Origin: Sipunculus nudus
Lineage: Eukaryota; Annelida; Sipuncula; Golfingiida; Sipunculidae
Length of the DNA: 64,000 nucleotides
Direction of reading: 5' to 3'
NCBI GenBank assembly: GCA_026874595.1
Contig: CM049317.1
Coordinates: forward strand, 56,759,618 to 56,823,617
The notes under the pieces are model-generated. The model did not search any database, had not been told where the DNA came from, and saw only the letters and a program-made list of their open reading frames with translations. Positions 44,797 through 56,857 of the stretch are shown in pieces. Within the stretch, counting starts at the first letter, position 1; every line of letters starts with the position of its first letter. The position numbers and the translations under genes are program-made.

Positions 44797-44893
44797 CCTG
44801 ATATGTAAAACACACAGCGATGTTGTTCCAGCTGTTTCCTGTAACGACTGTGTACTGTGTATCATGTTAAGTTCTTCTTGGATTGTTCGAAAA

Positions 44894-44992
44894 ATGGAAA
44901 GTTCTCCGATAGAGGTGAAAGTTATAAATAAGGGGCTGTGTTTTAGAGTCAAACAGAAGAGGAGAGAAATATTCCAGCGGACACAGAAGCAT
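44894..44992 (+). CDS. Candidate 5' exon of 33 codons
   Basis: An ATG in good context (AAAAATGG) opens a frame of 33 codons (MESSPIEVK… in short) to CAT|GTAAGT, a strong splice donor, in phase 0. It lies about 100 bases downstream of the paired E-box motifs, so a promoter plus first exon is one reading. A TATAAATAAGG word lies inside the frame. No similarity is recognised, and reading through stops after eight more codons. Confidence 0.2.
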
Positions 44993-45501
44993 GTAAGTCA
45001 GTGTGGGGACCTTTTTTGATAAGTGCGGCAATTACAGATTTTTGACGGATCTTATATAGTCTTAAGTTTGCTTTCGGGATAATAACAAGAACTTCACTTT
45101 TGGATTACAACGGATTCATTTTGTGAATAAAATAGACTGTTATTCTCTGAGAAGATTTATGTGAACTGTTCGTCTGGGTTGTACGTTATAAAGGACTTGT
45201 TATCCCTGTGACAGTGGTGTTATCCAGGTACTGTACTCTTTATTTATATACTTGTATTGATTTGCTGTAGTACTGTTGTTATACTGTGCAATTGTATCGA
45301 TTAAGTGTATTGTAATGTTAGGATTGCTTTAAGAATAAATAATGGTTATTTGTTTACAAAAAAACACTGACTTCTTTATTCATTCCCCTAGACATTTCAC
45401 GCTGCCCTAATGTTACAGAATCTGATTTTTTTATCTCCATTACAAAATTTATGTTCGTCACGACTACGTGATCTGTTGATATTACGTTCCGTAATAACAC
45501 A

Positions 45502-45515
45502 GACTCGAGTGGTTT
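45502..45515. repeat. 14-bp direct repeat, right copy
   Basis: GACTCGAGTGGTTT, followed by GGACTCGGACTC of the hexamer array. Confidence 0.8.
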
Positions 45516-46476
45516 GGACTCGGACTCATCACTGATCTAAGTATTATAACATGCGTATATACAACAATAAATGGTGGAGAATCCGAGTAAATCGCAAATG
45601 AAACAGTTATAAAGAAATGAGATGATGATGCTATACCACTCATACTACACATAAAACTTTGTCTTTCATACATTATATATCATTTTTATACAAAATGTGG
45701 TGGAGAATGAGGGAATATCGTATTTAATGATTCATGGTGCCAGCTAAATCTTAGTTTTTTTCTGAACGTATTTAGGATATGGTCCGACTGACACAATATA
45801 GTTTATATTTCATTTTTTTTTGTTATTAGACAATAAATGGTGGAGATAAGAGGAAAAGGATAATGCATATAAGAATAATTGATATAGTGAATTAAATCTT
45901 AAATAATTTCTCTGTTGCAACCACGACCTTCTTCTTATGACCAGCCAATGCAAGCTTCTTTGATATTATGCATTCATCATGCATTATAATTATTAAAAAT
46001 TATATTTAAAATATTATTCTTTCACAATATCAGTTTATACAAAAAAATTCCCAGCAAAACCATCCCAGCACAAGGTCTCCTTTCCTTGCATATAGCTGTT
46101 TAACACCATGTTATGGCTCTGTTTGTTGGTAAACACAGTCTGTTTACCATAACAAGGCCGCGTGACCGGAGGTCCGATTAAGAGGGGCAACACGCGGTTT
46201 TTCAGCCAGCAGAAACACGTATTACATTTTTTGGGGCAAAGTCAGTCAGGGCATCTCCTGATTGACACGTGTTTTGCTCAATGATGTACCCGGCCCCAAG
46301 CGCTGTGTTTATGTTGACACCTGTCATCGCGCCCGGTCCACTTTAATTTTTTGTTCGTTTATATTTTGGGCAATATTTTGGCAGGTACAGATTCATTTTA
46401 AAGGGAAGAAGCTATATTTCGTGTTGACTCAACATGCTTTATAGGTGATTGGGTCCCTTTAATATTATTTTTTTTA
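45516..46476. other. No gene recognised
   Basis: Two ACAATAAATGGTGGAGA words occur near 45565 and 45831. The interval 46.1-46.4 kb is GC-richer and includes TGACACCTGTCA (46315). No frame above 63 codons. Confidence 0.4.
46315..46326. promoter_or_regulatory. TGACACCTGTCA palindrome-like site
   Basis: Inverted TGACA half-sites in the arrangement TGACA-N2-TGTCA, as bound by TGIF/MEIS-type TALE homeodomain proteins. Motif evidence only. Confidence 0.25.
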
Positions 46477-46540
46477 TTATTATAATTATTATCATTGTTA
46501 TTATTATTATCATTATCATTATTATTGTTTTTGTAAAATT

Positions 46541-46587
<47 letters not shown>

Positions 46588-46646
46588 GAATTTTACAACA
46601 ACAATAATAATGATAATGATAATAACAATGATAATAATTATAATAA
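46477..46646. repeat. Long inverted repeat with TA loop
   Basis: The left arm (46477 to about 46543) starts TTATTATAATTATTATCATT and ends GTAAAATTCAG. The right arm (about 46585-46646) is its near-perfect complement. The loop is a pure TA run (46545-46584). Arms differ by a few ATT-unit gaps and a TTTTTG/TTGTTG change. It may be a small foldback transposon or a hairpin-templated sequence. Confidence 0.85.
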
Positions 46647-46869
46647 GACACCGTTAATTCGCGATACGTATTATTTGATACAGTAAAACCTCGCCTAAAG
46701 AGCACCATGGTCTAGCGACCACCTCGAAATTACGGCCACTATTTCACGGTCGCAATTCTGTTTTGCTCATATACCGGGCCTCTATAAAAGTGGTAGCTTT
46801 CAGTGAATAAATGGATGTTTTATGTCGGATGACGTATATATCTTTTTATTCATTTCACTGACACGGGCC

Positions 46870-47230
46870 ACGAGGTGATTATAGACCTCAAATACCTGTT
46901 AATATGCTGAATGTAGCCAGTCAAATTAGTTCTCAAATGATAGATTAAACCATAAGCTTTAGAATGACATTCTATATTTAAGACCATTGGGTTTGTGCAG
47001 CTTAAGTAATAAATTCGTGTAGTTTCCCTCATCCTTAACAAAAACGACAAAAAAGTGATTATAAATTTCATACAACTGTAAATGCCAAACGTATATCCAG
47101 CCAAATGTAATCTTGCATAATAGCTTGTAACATAAGCTTTTCAATTACGTTTCATTTATCTTCAACAGATTATGAATTTTAAGCTAACGTTATTTCTTCT
47201 TATACCCTCATGCAACCCTGACAAAAAAGA
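46870..47230. repeat. Diverged 180-bp tandem dimer
   Basis: GTGATTATA at 46875 and 47055 are exactly 180 bases apart, and the sequence after each aligns: AACATAAGCTTT-like, ATCTTCAAC/TTTAAGACC and TTTCCCTCATCC/TACCCTCATGC blocks appear in the same order. A third copy is not evident. Confidence 0.6.
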
Positions 47231-48726
47231 ATAGATTTCGGCATTAAAATCCATATAGAGTTCTATATTATACAAATATAACGTAATGTTGATAACCGAA
47301 TATAGCAGAAACGGCTGCTACTGACAGCTCCCTAGTTATAGTGAACATGGGACTGGTATTTGTATTTGTTAGTGGTGGTCCTAATTTCTAAAATTCAAAA
47401 TTTATATTTTTTTTTGTTCATACAATGGTTTATTCATTTGAGATGATCAAAAGATGAACTGAATGAGCTTGGCGTGTGCTAGTTTAGTATAAGATTTGGC
47501 TTTGCGTTACTTTAAATTTTGCTGTTGTACGATTTAAAGCGTTTGCATTGAGAATCTTATGTCAAGTACCCAGCAATATGATCCCATGACTGGTATGTCA
47601 CTGTAAGTTGCATGTATCGCTATACTTAAGTTGACTTGAGGGAGCCAAAAGAATCTTTTCCAGTTCTTCCTACTCCATGCAGTCAAGAATATACAAAAAA
47701 GCTTTAATGCGATGGAAATTTCGCTTATTGTGGGATTTGATATTTGAGTTTGCCTACAATTTGTAATATGCTTTACCAAACATTGATCATATGACCTATA
47801 TACGAATATATGATAGCTACAGTCGGCACCATTTATATTTAGCTATCATCTGCGAACAAAACTGCATGGTACATTCAATCAATTTTTTTCTGAATTATAA
47901 AAACAATTTAATCTATATGAAGCTTACCTGTTATGATGGACTACAGATATAAAATGGCATTTTAGTTTCACTCTATTATTTCATCACTATTCGCGATTAT
48001 GAATAACGGAAAAAGTTAATTTTTTAAGTGTTATATATTAAAGAGTTATTCCAAGCCAGGCTACAGGGCCATATCATACAAGGCTACATCGCCAAACTAA
48101 GTCATAAGAAACTTCCACTTGCAATGAATTAAAAACGTGTCTTTTCATTAAAAAAGAAATCACCTTTAGAATTACAAATCAGCTTTTTACAATTTTGATT
48201 ATCATGTGGGTTTCTACTGTTTCACTGTCTACTATTTTTAAATTAAAGAAAATAAAACAAGTATTTTTCAGAATATGAATCTCAAATATGTGATCTTAAA
48301 GTTATAATTATATATCCTACTAAGCGAAATGTGATATTCTCTCAAGGGGGAAAACCATAAACCCAATTGATATAACAATTGCTTTGATCGTTTAATTTTT
48401 AAAAAAATTTGCATTTGAAAGATTTAAATGGATCTTAATGGCACCCTACAGTGCAAGTCCATAGTCTAGGCGAACAATGTATGTCTTCCAATCCAAGTAA
48501 GTTGACGCTGGACCCCATGCAGGGTTTTGTTTGGGACATACTCTTGAAATCCCATGTCAAAGCAAACTAGAATTGAATTAGATTTGTTCAGCAAATGATT
48601 TTGTTCATTGGGCTTATCACTAGCATTTTAATATATGCCTAACTAGACTTTTGCTTTAACACAAAATTGAAACAGGACCAGTCAATGCACTTACTGCACA
48701 AACTGATATCTATCCATGTTAATAAA
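47231..48726. other. AT-rich, no gene recognised
   Basis: AT-rich DNA with frames under 82 codons and no repeat partners. Confidence 0.45.
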
Positions 48727-48833
48727 ATGAACTCTTTTTCCCCCCACGGTTCGATGAACCATCTAGTAAGTACCATCACAGAAAGAGCAATTATTTTGAA
48801 ATCTCAACAGGAATTTTTACAGTATAAACAGAG
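48727..48833 (+). CDS. Candidate exon ending at a consensus donor
   Basis: From ATG 48727 a frame stays open (MNSFSPHGSMNHL… in short) through a second ATG at 48754 to CAGAG|GTAAGTAAG, a near-perfect 5' splice site. No similarity is recognised and the upstream promoter is not evident. The surrounding 1 kb is AT-rich, so an intron-embedded chance donor is equally likely. Confidence 0.15.
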
Positions 48834-50376
48834 GTAAGTAAGAATGAATAATTGCAACCCTGCTTCACAGTTAGTCCTTAAACAAAGGCATATTTATACT
48901 TAGAATCTATCATGTATATTTATGATGGAACCCAGGCAAAATGTAGTTAGTACATTTATGGGTTTTGCCTTGATTTTATATGGTAATGGTATAGATACTG
49001 CAAAAAAAAAAAAAATATCCAATGGCAATATTTCAGCAGGCTAACATAAGCATCTCCGATTGATATATATAACGGTTCTTTATATTTCGTGGATGTAAAC
49101 GAATTTGGCCATAAGAGCAGATATATGGCGGCCTAGTTTGTGCGGCATCATATATGTGACATATACACCAATACAACAACATAACAAATAAAAATATGCT
49201 GCATAAATCTTTACTTGCCGCCCTTTCCTTGTATCACCTATAGGGAAGTGAATCAAACATTAAATCAACTAGCGGAGTACCCGTGCTTATACATATTTGC
49301 CATGTGTGACACTCGTCTAGCGAGATCTGGGTTTTAGTGTTTATGAAAAATGACGACCCAGATAGCAGCCATGCACGTGGAATAATAAGGAGGAATAACC
49401 AACCGAAAAGCGCGTGGGGATGCGACTCGGAGTTACTCAAGCGTGAAAGTTTCTGCGGAGAGTTTGATAGCAATGGGACATGTATCGGCTTACTTATAAG
49501 CGGAATAACGCCTGTTTGGGACCACGCCCAAATCCGATAATACAAGTTGGATACCAGACATGTTTATCCGATAAAAGACTTCAGACTTTATTAAAAACTT
49601 CATATAAGCTGAACACTTCTCGGTTGGTCTTATTTGACTTAAACATCAGATGAAAGCTATAAATATCAACTATAACATGACACCAAATTTATTTTAAAAA
49701 TAGGCAACGTGTCAGATGGTAAAAATGAATAATATATGTAACAGTATGTACAAAATTGCAATATCGGTGCGATTACATTGCAAAACAGGCTGCTGTTTTA
49801 CATAAAGCCACCACTTGCACACTGCTACCAGGCAGTTTTAATGTCTGTACACATACACCTTACGATAAAATATTGATATAGCAATTGTCACCTGTTTGGT
49901 AAATGGGATCCCTCTGGCTGATTTAATAGAAATGGTCTATCGCTATTGAACGTGACCTATATTTCCTTCACAATCCCGAAACCACGGTTTTTCTCAGTTG
50001 TCCTATCTTGTTTGGTGCAGGAAACAACAACTGGATAACTCAGTTTACATTATAGGCGTGCATGGTTACATGATCTATGATATATTTCTGCGGTTTCGGC
50101 GGATGTGTTATCATTGTTTATCAGATACATACATCTGAGGAAAAGATATAGGGTACCTTCTTGTTAGCTTGTTTGTTAGCTTACAGGTTACAACTTACTG
50201 GTGTAATTTGTATGTATATATGGCATAACGCTGACACAGGGCAAATGTTGTCAAATGTTCCTCCGAAATCATTGTTGGCACCAGTTTATGGCGATAGTGT
50301 TGGGTGTTTTGATGATGTATGGGGTTGCAGTAAAGGCCACATATAATTGGCCCACTTTTTGGAGTACCCTGTAAAA
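48834..50376. other. No gene recognised
   Basis: Unique-looking DNA. The interval 49.23-49.55 kb is open on both strands (103 codons minus, 67 plus) with no domain in either. Confidence 0.4.
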
Positions 50377-50377
50377 A

Positions 50378-50555
50378 TTAAGATAGCGACCTGCGCCAGA
50401 CCCGGCGGGGTCGACCCCGTGCCGAAACTTGTATATACATCAGTCTGAGGTCTGTACATACAGCAACTAATATGTCTTCCCTTTACTCATGGTACCAGCA
50501 TGGTCAACGGAGTTGTGCAGAGGCGAGAGGAGTTTCGCAGCAAAAACAAGCCAAG
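50378..50555 (+). CDS. Candidate 5' exon with consensus donor
   Basis: After a TAA at about 50377, a frame runs open for some 59 codons to CCAAG|GTAAGT, a perfect donor. An ATG at 50472 leaves exactly 28 codons (MSSLYSWYQHGQ… in short), phase 0. The 5' part is GC-rich with a perfect palindrome GGGGTCGACCCC (50407-50418). Of the plus-strand exon candidates this is the most gene-like in composition. No protein family is recognised. Confidence 0.25.
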
Positions 50556-51244
50556 GTAAGTATAAACCATGCACATAAAGTGAAGTACGACTAAACAAAC
50601 AGTGAAGGCACAGATCATTTCTTAATTGGTTAATAGTGAGTGAAGCCTACACCTGTTGAAAAACCTTTATGTTCTTGTGACTGTTCATCTTGCGCCACCT
50701 CCAGGTCTAAACAATATTACCAGAAGCCGTTCCTGCTGGTAGTGCTAGAAACAAGCATTAGAGATATCAGTTTGCTTTTATTGAACACGGCCGTCCCGCA
50801 TAATCATATACAAATTCCGGGGTCTTGGCTGGCATCCCCAAGGCGTCTTAGACAGACCTGGATGTATAATCCGGTTAGTATTGACTAAGACTGACAGCAG
50901 ATGTGAACAGAACCTAACCGAGGTCATATATAGGCTGATATAACCCGGTGTATTAGATCATTTAACAGAACATGCACCAAATCTATGTCATGATATTTGT
51001 ATACAGAGCCAGTAGTATACAGAACAACACGTGTATATTTAAGTACTGAATTTTATAGTTTGTTTTTATTTTTATTATTCTTATTATAGAAATATAGAAT
51101 TCCGTCGGTATTGTTATTATTTAGGTTCTTTTTACTTAATTATAAATTACCATATGGTACTCTATGCTTCTTGTAATTTCTGCGCTACATGACGTAATGT
51201 GATTGCAGTTTTATTTAATTATACTGTAACTGGACTTTTACGTC
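50556..51244. other. No gene recognised
   Basis: An 82-codon plus frame (50640-50888) lies downstream of the candidate donor. I see no acceptor that would join them convincingly. Confidence 0.4.
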
Positions 51245-51275
51245 ACTCTCTCTCACTCACACACACACACACATG
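51245..51275. repeat. CT/CA microsatellite
   Basis: Short CT run followed by CA dinucleotides. Confidence 0.9.
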
Positions 51276-51504
51276 TATATATAATTTACGATCTGATTTA
51301 GGTTTTTATATAGTTTATTTAAAAAATAAAAATTTAATTCGTATTAAGAAGATATATATATATATCAGGATTCATTATATATTAATTATTATCAATATCC
51401 ATATATATAAGGATATTAATAAGGATAGTAATCTTTTCGATCAAATAATATATCAAACCAATTGATATATTAATTTAATATATATATACCTATAAATGAA
51501 TATA

Positions 51505-51507
51505 TAC

Positions 51508-51593
<86 letters not shown>
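51505..51593. repeat. TA/GA compound microsatellite
   Basis: TA run (to about 51548) followed without a break by a GA run (to 51593). Confidence 0.95.
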
Positions 51594-51596
<3 letters not shown>

Positions 51597-52312
51597 AAGT
51601 TGAGCCTTTACAATAGCTTAAGCACTATCTAACAATCTCAATAAGTTTTGTATACGGCATATAGGGCATTTAGAACTTTGAGAGAAGGGGGTCATCCAAT
51701 ATTGAGTGATATGGAAGTTTAACTCAGGTTCCCTGACTGTGCGACTAAGAACGCCACCAGTACTGAGTACTGAGTATACTTCTATTTAAGAGAACAAATT
51801 TACAGGACTATAAAATGGTCTTAACGTGTTAACATACCTGACCCATCCGAGCACATCGCATACCTCTGACTGCACTAACACCTACTAACGTGAGAACAAA
51901 CTCGTAAAGTACCTGATATAATATACCCTATCTGATTCAAAGCACACAAATTAGTGCACCTAATTAGACTATTTCTTGTGAGAAACTCAATAGATATATT
52001 TTTTCCTTTATTATTCTTTGTAGTTCATCAGACCTTTTAACTAATTTTAACTAACCCTCATTTATATTTTATTATCTGTGTTAACTGGTTTTTGCGCGAG
52101 GATGGTATATATGTATACGACGGACCTGATGTTTACATAATAAAACTATTAAAAAAAATAATTTTCTTTTAAAGGTGTAGTGGATTATCATCTGTAAGTG
52201 CACACTTTCAGATAACGTTGTCATCACTAAAGTTAAATGTATAAAATGGTCTTCATAATGATAGCTTATATGATTCAATCGAATTTAATTTTATAAATAT
52301 ATATACAAATAA

Positions 52313-52314
<2 letters not shown>
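51594..52314. other. No gene recognised
   Basis: AT-rich DNA without notable frames. Confidence 0.45.
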
Positions 52315-52370
<56 letters not shown>

Positions 52371-52378
52371 ATATAAAT
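52315..52378. repeat. TA microsatellite
   Basis: TA run with one TTTATA interruption. Confidence 0.95.
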
Positions 52379-52946
52379 ATGGATGAATAGATCCAATAAC
52401 ATGCTCGATAAATATGTAAACAAGTACCATTTATAAACAAGTATACCAAGTATACGATGACATTATATGTATAATATATAAACCCTATAAATTAAATATC
52501 TTAATATTCGTCTTAAAATTCTTTTCCAAGGTTAATTAACACTTGAACATGCGTGCATGCGTACACATATTGATGAAAAAAAGCAACCCTTTAAATTAAA
52601 ACTATGTTTAAACTTAACTTGGTAGATCTGCATATGTATTTGCACTGTTTTGTGTTTGTTGGGCCCTTTAGTTGGATGGCCCCATGTTGTATAATATATA
52701 TACGTGTGTCATAGGGGTCTTCGAGCGCCGCCGACAGTTCATCAAGTTTGCGAAATGTGACATGCCATCATTCACTTGTCAACCAATGTCATCCTGTTTG
52801 CCCTGAAAGCTTGCAGCCCCCCTAACACCTGTCTTGACTTTAGCCTTACAAGAAAACGTGGCATCATGAAATGGATTACATGCACATGTACATTTCACGT
52901 CTGAAATCGACAATGAAACTGACAAGTTGGAGTATTTCTGACAGGG
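52379..52946. other. No gene recognised
   Basis: AT-rich at first, then near-balanced composition from about 52.65 kb. No similarity found. Confidence 0.4.
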
Positions 52947-52976
52947 ATGATGGCAGGCGACCGCTGGTCGGGAGAG
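52945..52976 (+). CDS. Candidate micro-exon or first coding exon
   Basis: GTATTTCTGACAG|GG resembles an acceptor ending at 52944. Tandem ATGs follow (52947, 52950), then MMAGDRWSGE and GAG|GTAAGG, a consensus donor after 52976. Frames on the minus strand also run through here. No gene is recognised. Confidence 0.15.
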
Positions 52977-55418
52977 GTAAGGGTTTGTGCGACATGTCAA
53001 AAACATTTGAATCGTATTTATAGTACAGCCAAATCATAACCGCAATGCAAAAATGCTTGCAATTTAATAGCACGATGATATATAAACAGATTTATCTGAG
53101 GTTTTCATTTTACAAAGAGCAACCGTTACTCGTATCAATCTATTGTTAAATTGTATGTGTTGGAAATAATGCTTGGTATATAGATAAGCAGTGAATATAT
53201 AGTTCGTGAAATCTGGTTTTATGATAATCTGTTTTAATGAGGGGTTATTATCACGTAATTTCAACCACATACTCATGCATTTATGTTTTACTTAAAAATG
53301 ATATAAATTTGATAGTACAATAAAGTTGTAAAATTATCAAATCTGGGTCGTACAAGAAACCATCTGTCAACTCCCCTTATAGTTGCTTGGTTTTTACTCA
53401 TTGTTTTATATGGAGAAAAGACAGGAACACATGTATTTGAGACAGTTAGTTTGTTTTTAACCTAACTACTGCTCTCGAAGAATCAGCCTGTCATTTACAT
53501 TCAGTGCAGTCATTTGTAATAGCAAAAACCGCGTTAAGTGAGTACGACTTGGGGTCAAAGGTAACATGTACTTTGGATTATCCATTTTCCGTCACGCTGT
53601 CTCGGTGACAGATCGGGTTACTTTAGAGACAAGGACTCCCCGTACACAATACATCTACATCACATATTTCCATTCTTTTTAAGCTGTTTCTTTGACTAAA
53701 TCTTTACAGTTTAAGTCTTGGCAGCATTGTTATATTCATTATATTCAATTGTCGTTATCCTTAATATCGTTATATAAAACAGGAACATATTGTCTGTTTT
53801 AGGCACGACCATATTTTTATAACTGTCATACTTAAGCGTTGTTGTACAAGTAGAAGTGCGAACCTTCCTCGTGTATTTATATTACATATTTCCATTAAAA
53901 ATAATTATGTTCAGCTTAATTGCCCGTTAGTCCATACTTTGAAACATTAAGTGTAGATCACTTTTGTGTTCGTGGAATAATATGGCTGAAGCAACGAGAC
54001 AAAATGTGTGTGCATGTATACTATTAATTCTACGTTTTGCCATTTTGCCGAAGGCTTCGTTGGTCCAGTTTCTAGAACAAAACATAACTACATGGCTTTC
54101 GTAAAGCAGGGCACATGCAGTCTTTCTTATCAGTATGTGAACTACATAATTACGGTGTATACAAAGGATTCCCTATTTGTGAAAGAAGAAGAAAATATAA
54201 AGTAAATGTTGTATATAAGTTTTAATAATGTAGCTTCTTGAAGCAATAATTAGTGTAGATAGGTTTCGTCATAAAACTATTGTAAAATAACATCGACTCC
54301 GCGATACATGGGCTTCTTGGTGAAGATTATTTCATAGTATGTGGGTATTGATGAAAAGACGCGTCCTTTACCGTGGACTTTTTTATATGTAGACTTAATG
54401 ATGGACATTATATCACTTTGTGTGGTCTTATTGAAGACTTGCAAGAATTTATGTTTCAATGTTTAACTGATTTTTTTAAAAGGATTTCTTTTAAATTTTT
54501 CACTTTGCTTTCTATATAGAACCCAAATATAAATACATTTTTAAACTGACCATGAAAATTACAAAATTATGTTGTGTCTAATTCAAGAGACCGCTTCTCT
54601 TCCGTGTAAAAACTGTGTTAAGATTAACATAATGACACAATAGTCTAATCTGACAAGATTAATCGTTATATGCTGGTTATTATAATAGTTATTATAATTC
54701 TATCGTTCAATCTATAGTTATTTTTTTTCTACAATAAGACAATACAACAGATAACTTATGGCCACTCTTTATCTTGGTCAAAAATACTAATATTAAAATG
54801 CTACATTTGTTAAATATTCTGCAAATCTTTTAATTTTTTTAGCAGAGCTATACTTGGTATATGTTGCATTGTTCGGGTACAGTATACACATTTTTTCCCA
54901 GTGCACCTTTGTCCTAATTAAATGTCATTGGTTCATTGTAAGTTTATCCAACTTACTGGAAATCCGATAAACCAAGGACAGTATTTGGTCAAAGCAATTA
55001 TAGTTTGATATTAACCGGTTACTGTTTGATAGATTTCATTCTAAGCCAAATTCTGACATCTTTGTATTTTTTGTACGGGCAGTATATCCCTCGTGGGGTT
55101 TTTCATTATTTTGCTTCAAATAATGTTTTTAACAGTTACTAAGTTAGACGGTGTACGTTAGGCTGATATAGAATCTGCTATAACGCAGACTGAGTATGCA
55201 GCATATATATGTTGAACCTCGGGTTATCTTATCTTATGAGGCAGCTCAAGGTGCATGTTAATTAAGATGGTCCATATGCTTTATTCTGCATGGATGCCTA
55301 AACACTTTATGAGATTAGTTGTTGAATTTTATTGTAAATATAACCTGTGTTGAAGACTGCATTCTTGTTCAGTTTAAAATATTATGATTTTCTATCATTT
55401 ATAATTGGCAGGTATCTA

Positions 55419-55419
<1 letters not shown>
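52977..55419. other. AT-rich, no gene recognised
   Basis: Long AT-rich stretch with frames below 71 codons and no repeat partner. Confidence 0.45.
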
Positions 55420-55475
<56 letters not shown>

Positions 55476-55476
55476 C
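55420..55476. repeat. TA microsatellite
   Basis: About 45 bases of TA followed by TTTATATATA. Confidence 0.95.
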
Positions 55477-56857
55477 TAGAGAATAAATGTACATTCGTTG
55501 TTCCTTATGTATTTTTATGAACATGATTTCTTTCTCAGTCTTCAGTGATGTAATAAATTAACGATATCTAGCTATCATGGTGAGCGTGTTTTATGATTAC
55601 AGCCTCCAGTATGACAACGTAAAGATAAGATAATGGTCAAAGTAATAATTTCTCCTAGATACAACGAAACATTTGGTAAATATCAGACCAATCGACGTAT
55701 TGTATATGTATCGATATATTAATGTATCGATATAACCATGTATTGATTAGCTCAAGATTGTGTGTTTGGAACTCTTATTCATAACGCATTTTGATGAATG
55801 ACAGTTTGACATAATTTTTTATTTTATCTATTACCACTAGCTTAACAGTCTAAAGTCTAAAGAAGAAATGAACAATTTTAAACACAAATGGTTGATCTTA
55901 TGAAAAATTCGAAAGAAGAAATTCTTATTTTTTTATATCTACATTAAAGGAGATAGTTTTCATTGTATTTCATCTTTGCCAAATACTCAACAATTACTGC
56001 AGAGATAATAAGTCATAAAATAGTTGAAAGGTCATCTGTTTAACTGAAATTTATATGCAATATGTTTTATCTCAAATGATTTGGCCACATTAGGGTGTTA
56101 TAAGTGTTGATCTGGTCCTGCCGTGGCCCTAATGCATACGATGCAGAAACCTTTGCCGGTATAAGACCAGTTTAGCTAAAACACCATGCAGTGGTTTGTT
56201 TTATAACATTAAAGACGTTAAACTATTGGTGGTTTGACACTTTACACGTTTATACCTGCATAAAGCCGTTGGATTGCCAAGACGAATTAATGTGGTCACA
56301 CAGTAATCCTTTTTTTCGCCCAGGAATCGAAGCGGAAATAGCTTTTGTACGTTTGTCACTCACAGTTGTGTCTTTTTTCTGTGCAGTTTGCCAATACAGC
56401 CAGGGGTCAATGATGGTAGTCATTTATATACACAGGTCTGACGGCCCCCTCGGGGTGACATAGAAAAACATGAAATATGACACGTTTGGCATTTTTACAC
56501 ATTTGTGTCTGCGTGTGTGACAGCGCCATTAACTTTACCCCTGGATAAAGAACGCATATTTCGGTTCATGTGCATGCGTTGCATATATTTTAAAATAAGT
56601 ATTGTTACCATAATATGCATGGTTGTCTTCATGTATATATGAATTATAATACCAAAATTTTTTTCTCTGCAGTTTATGCTTCTATCGATAATTATAGGTA
56701 CACACAAAATGCCGTGGCTTTTAAGCTATATATAGAACACAAGTGACCATTGTTTATGCAAATGGATTTTTACACCATATATAAGTAATCCTTGTAATAA
56801 AGCATTAATGGGTCGATTTCCATCTCAGGATCTTATGAATAATATAAAATGGATGGA
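55477..56857. other. No gene recognised
   Basis: AT-rich. A good acceptor-like TGTCTTTTTTCTGTGCAG ends near 56389, but no frame downstream ends at a donor. Confidence 0.4.

Larger units (their letters stand above)
44614..45501. mobile_element. 0.89-kb segment interrupting the GGACTY element
   Basis: Bounded by perfect 14-bp direct repeats. It starts TGACTTGG and ends AATAACACA, so TG…CA termini. It is GC-richer than its host at the left. It has a tandem pair of CACGTGTAAAC motifs, a TATAAATAAGG word (44932) and an AATAAA (about 45333), which together could suit a solo LTR. A 14-bp duplication is long for an LTR element, whose duplications are usually 4-6 bp. It could instead be host DNA between two hexamer arrays. 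I do not recognise the family. Confidence 0.4.

Noticed and set aside
56371..56463. Exon after TGTCTTTTTTCTGTGCAG acceptor
   Set aside because: The downstream frame ends at a stop without any plausible donor or protein-like content.
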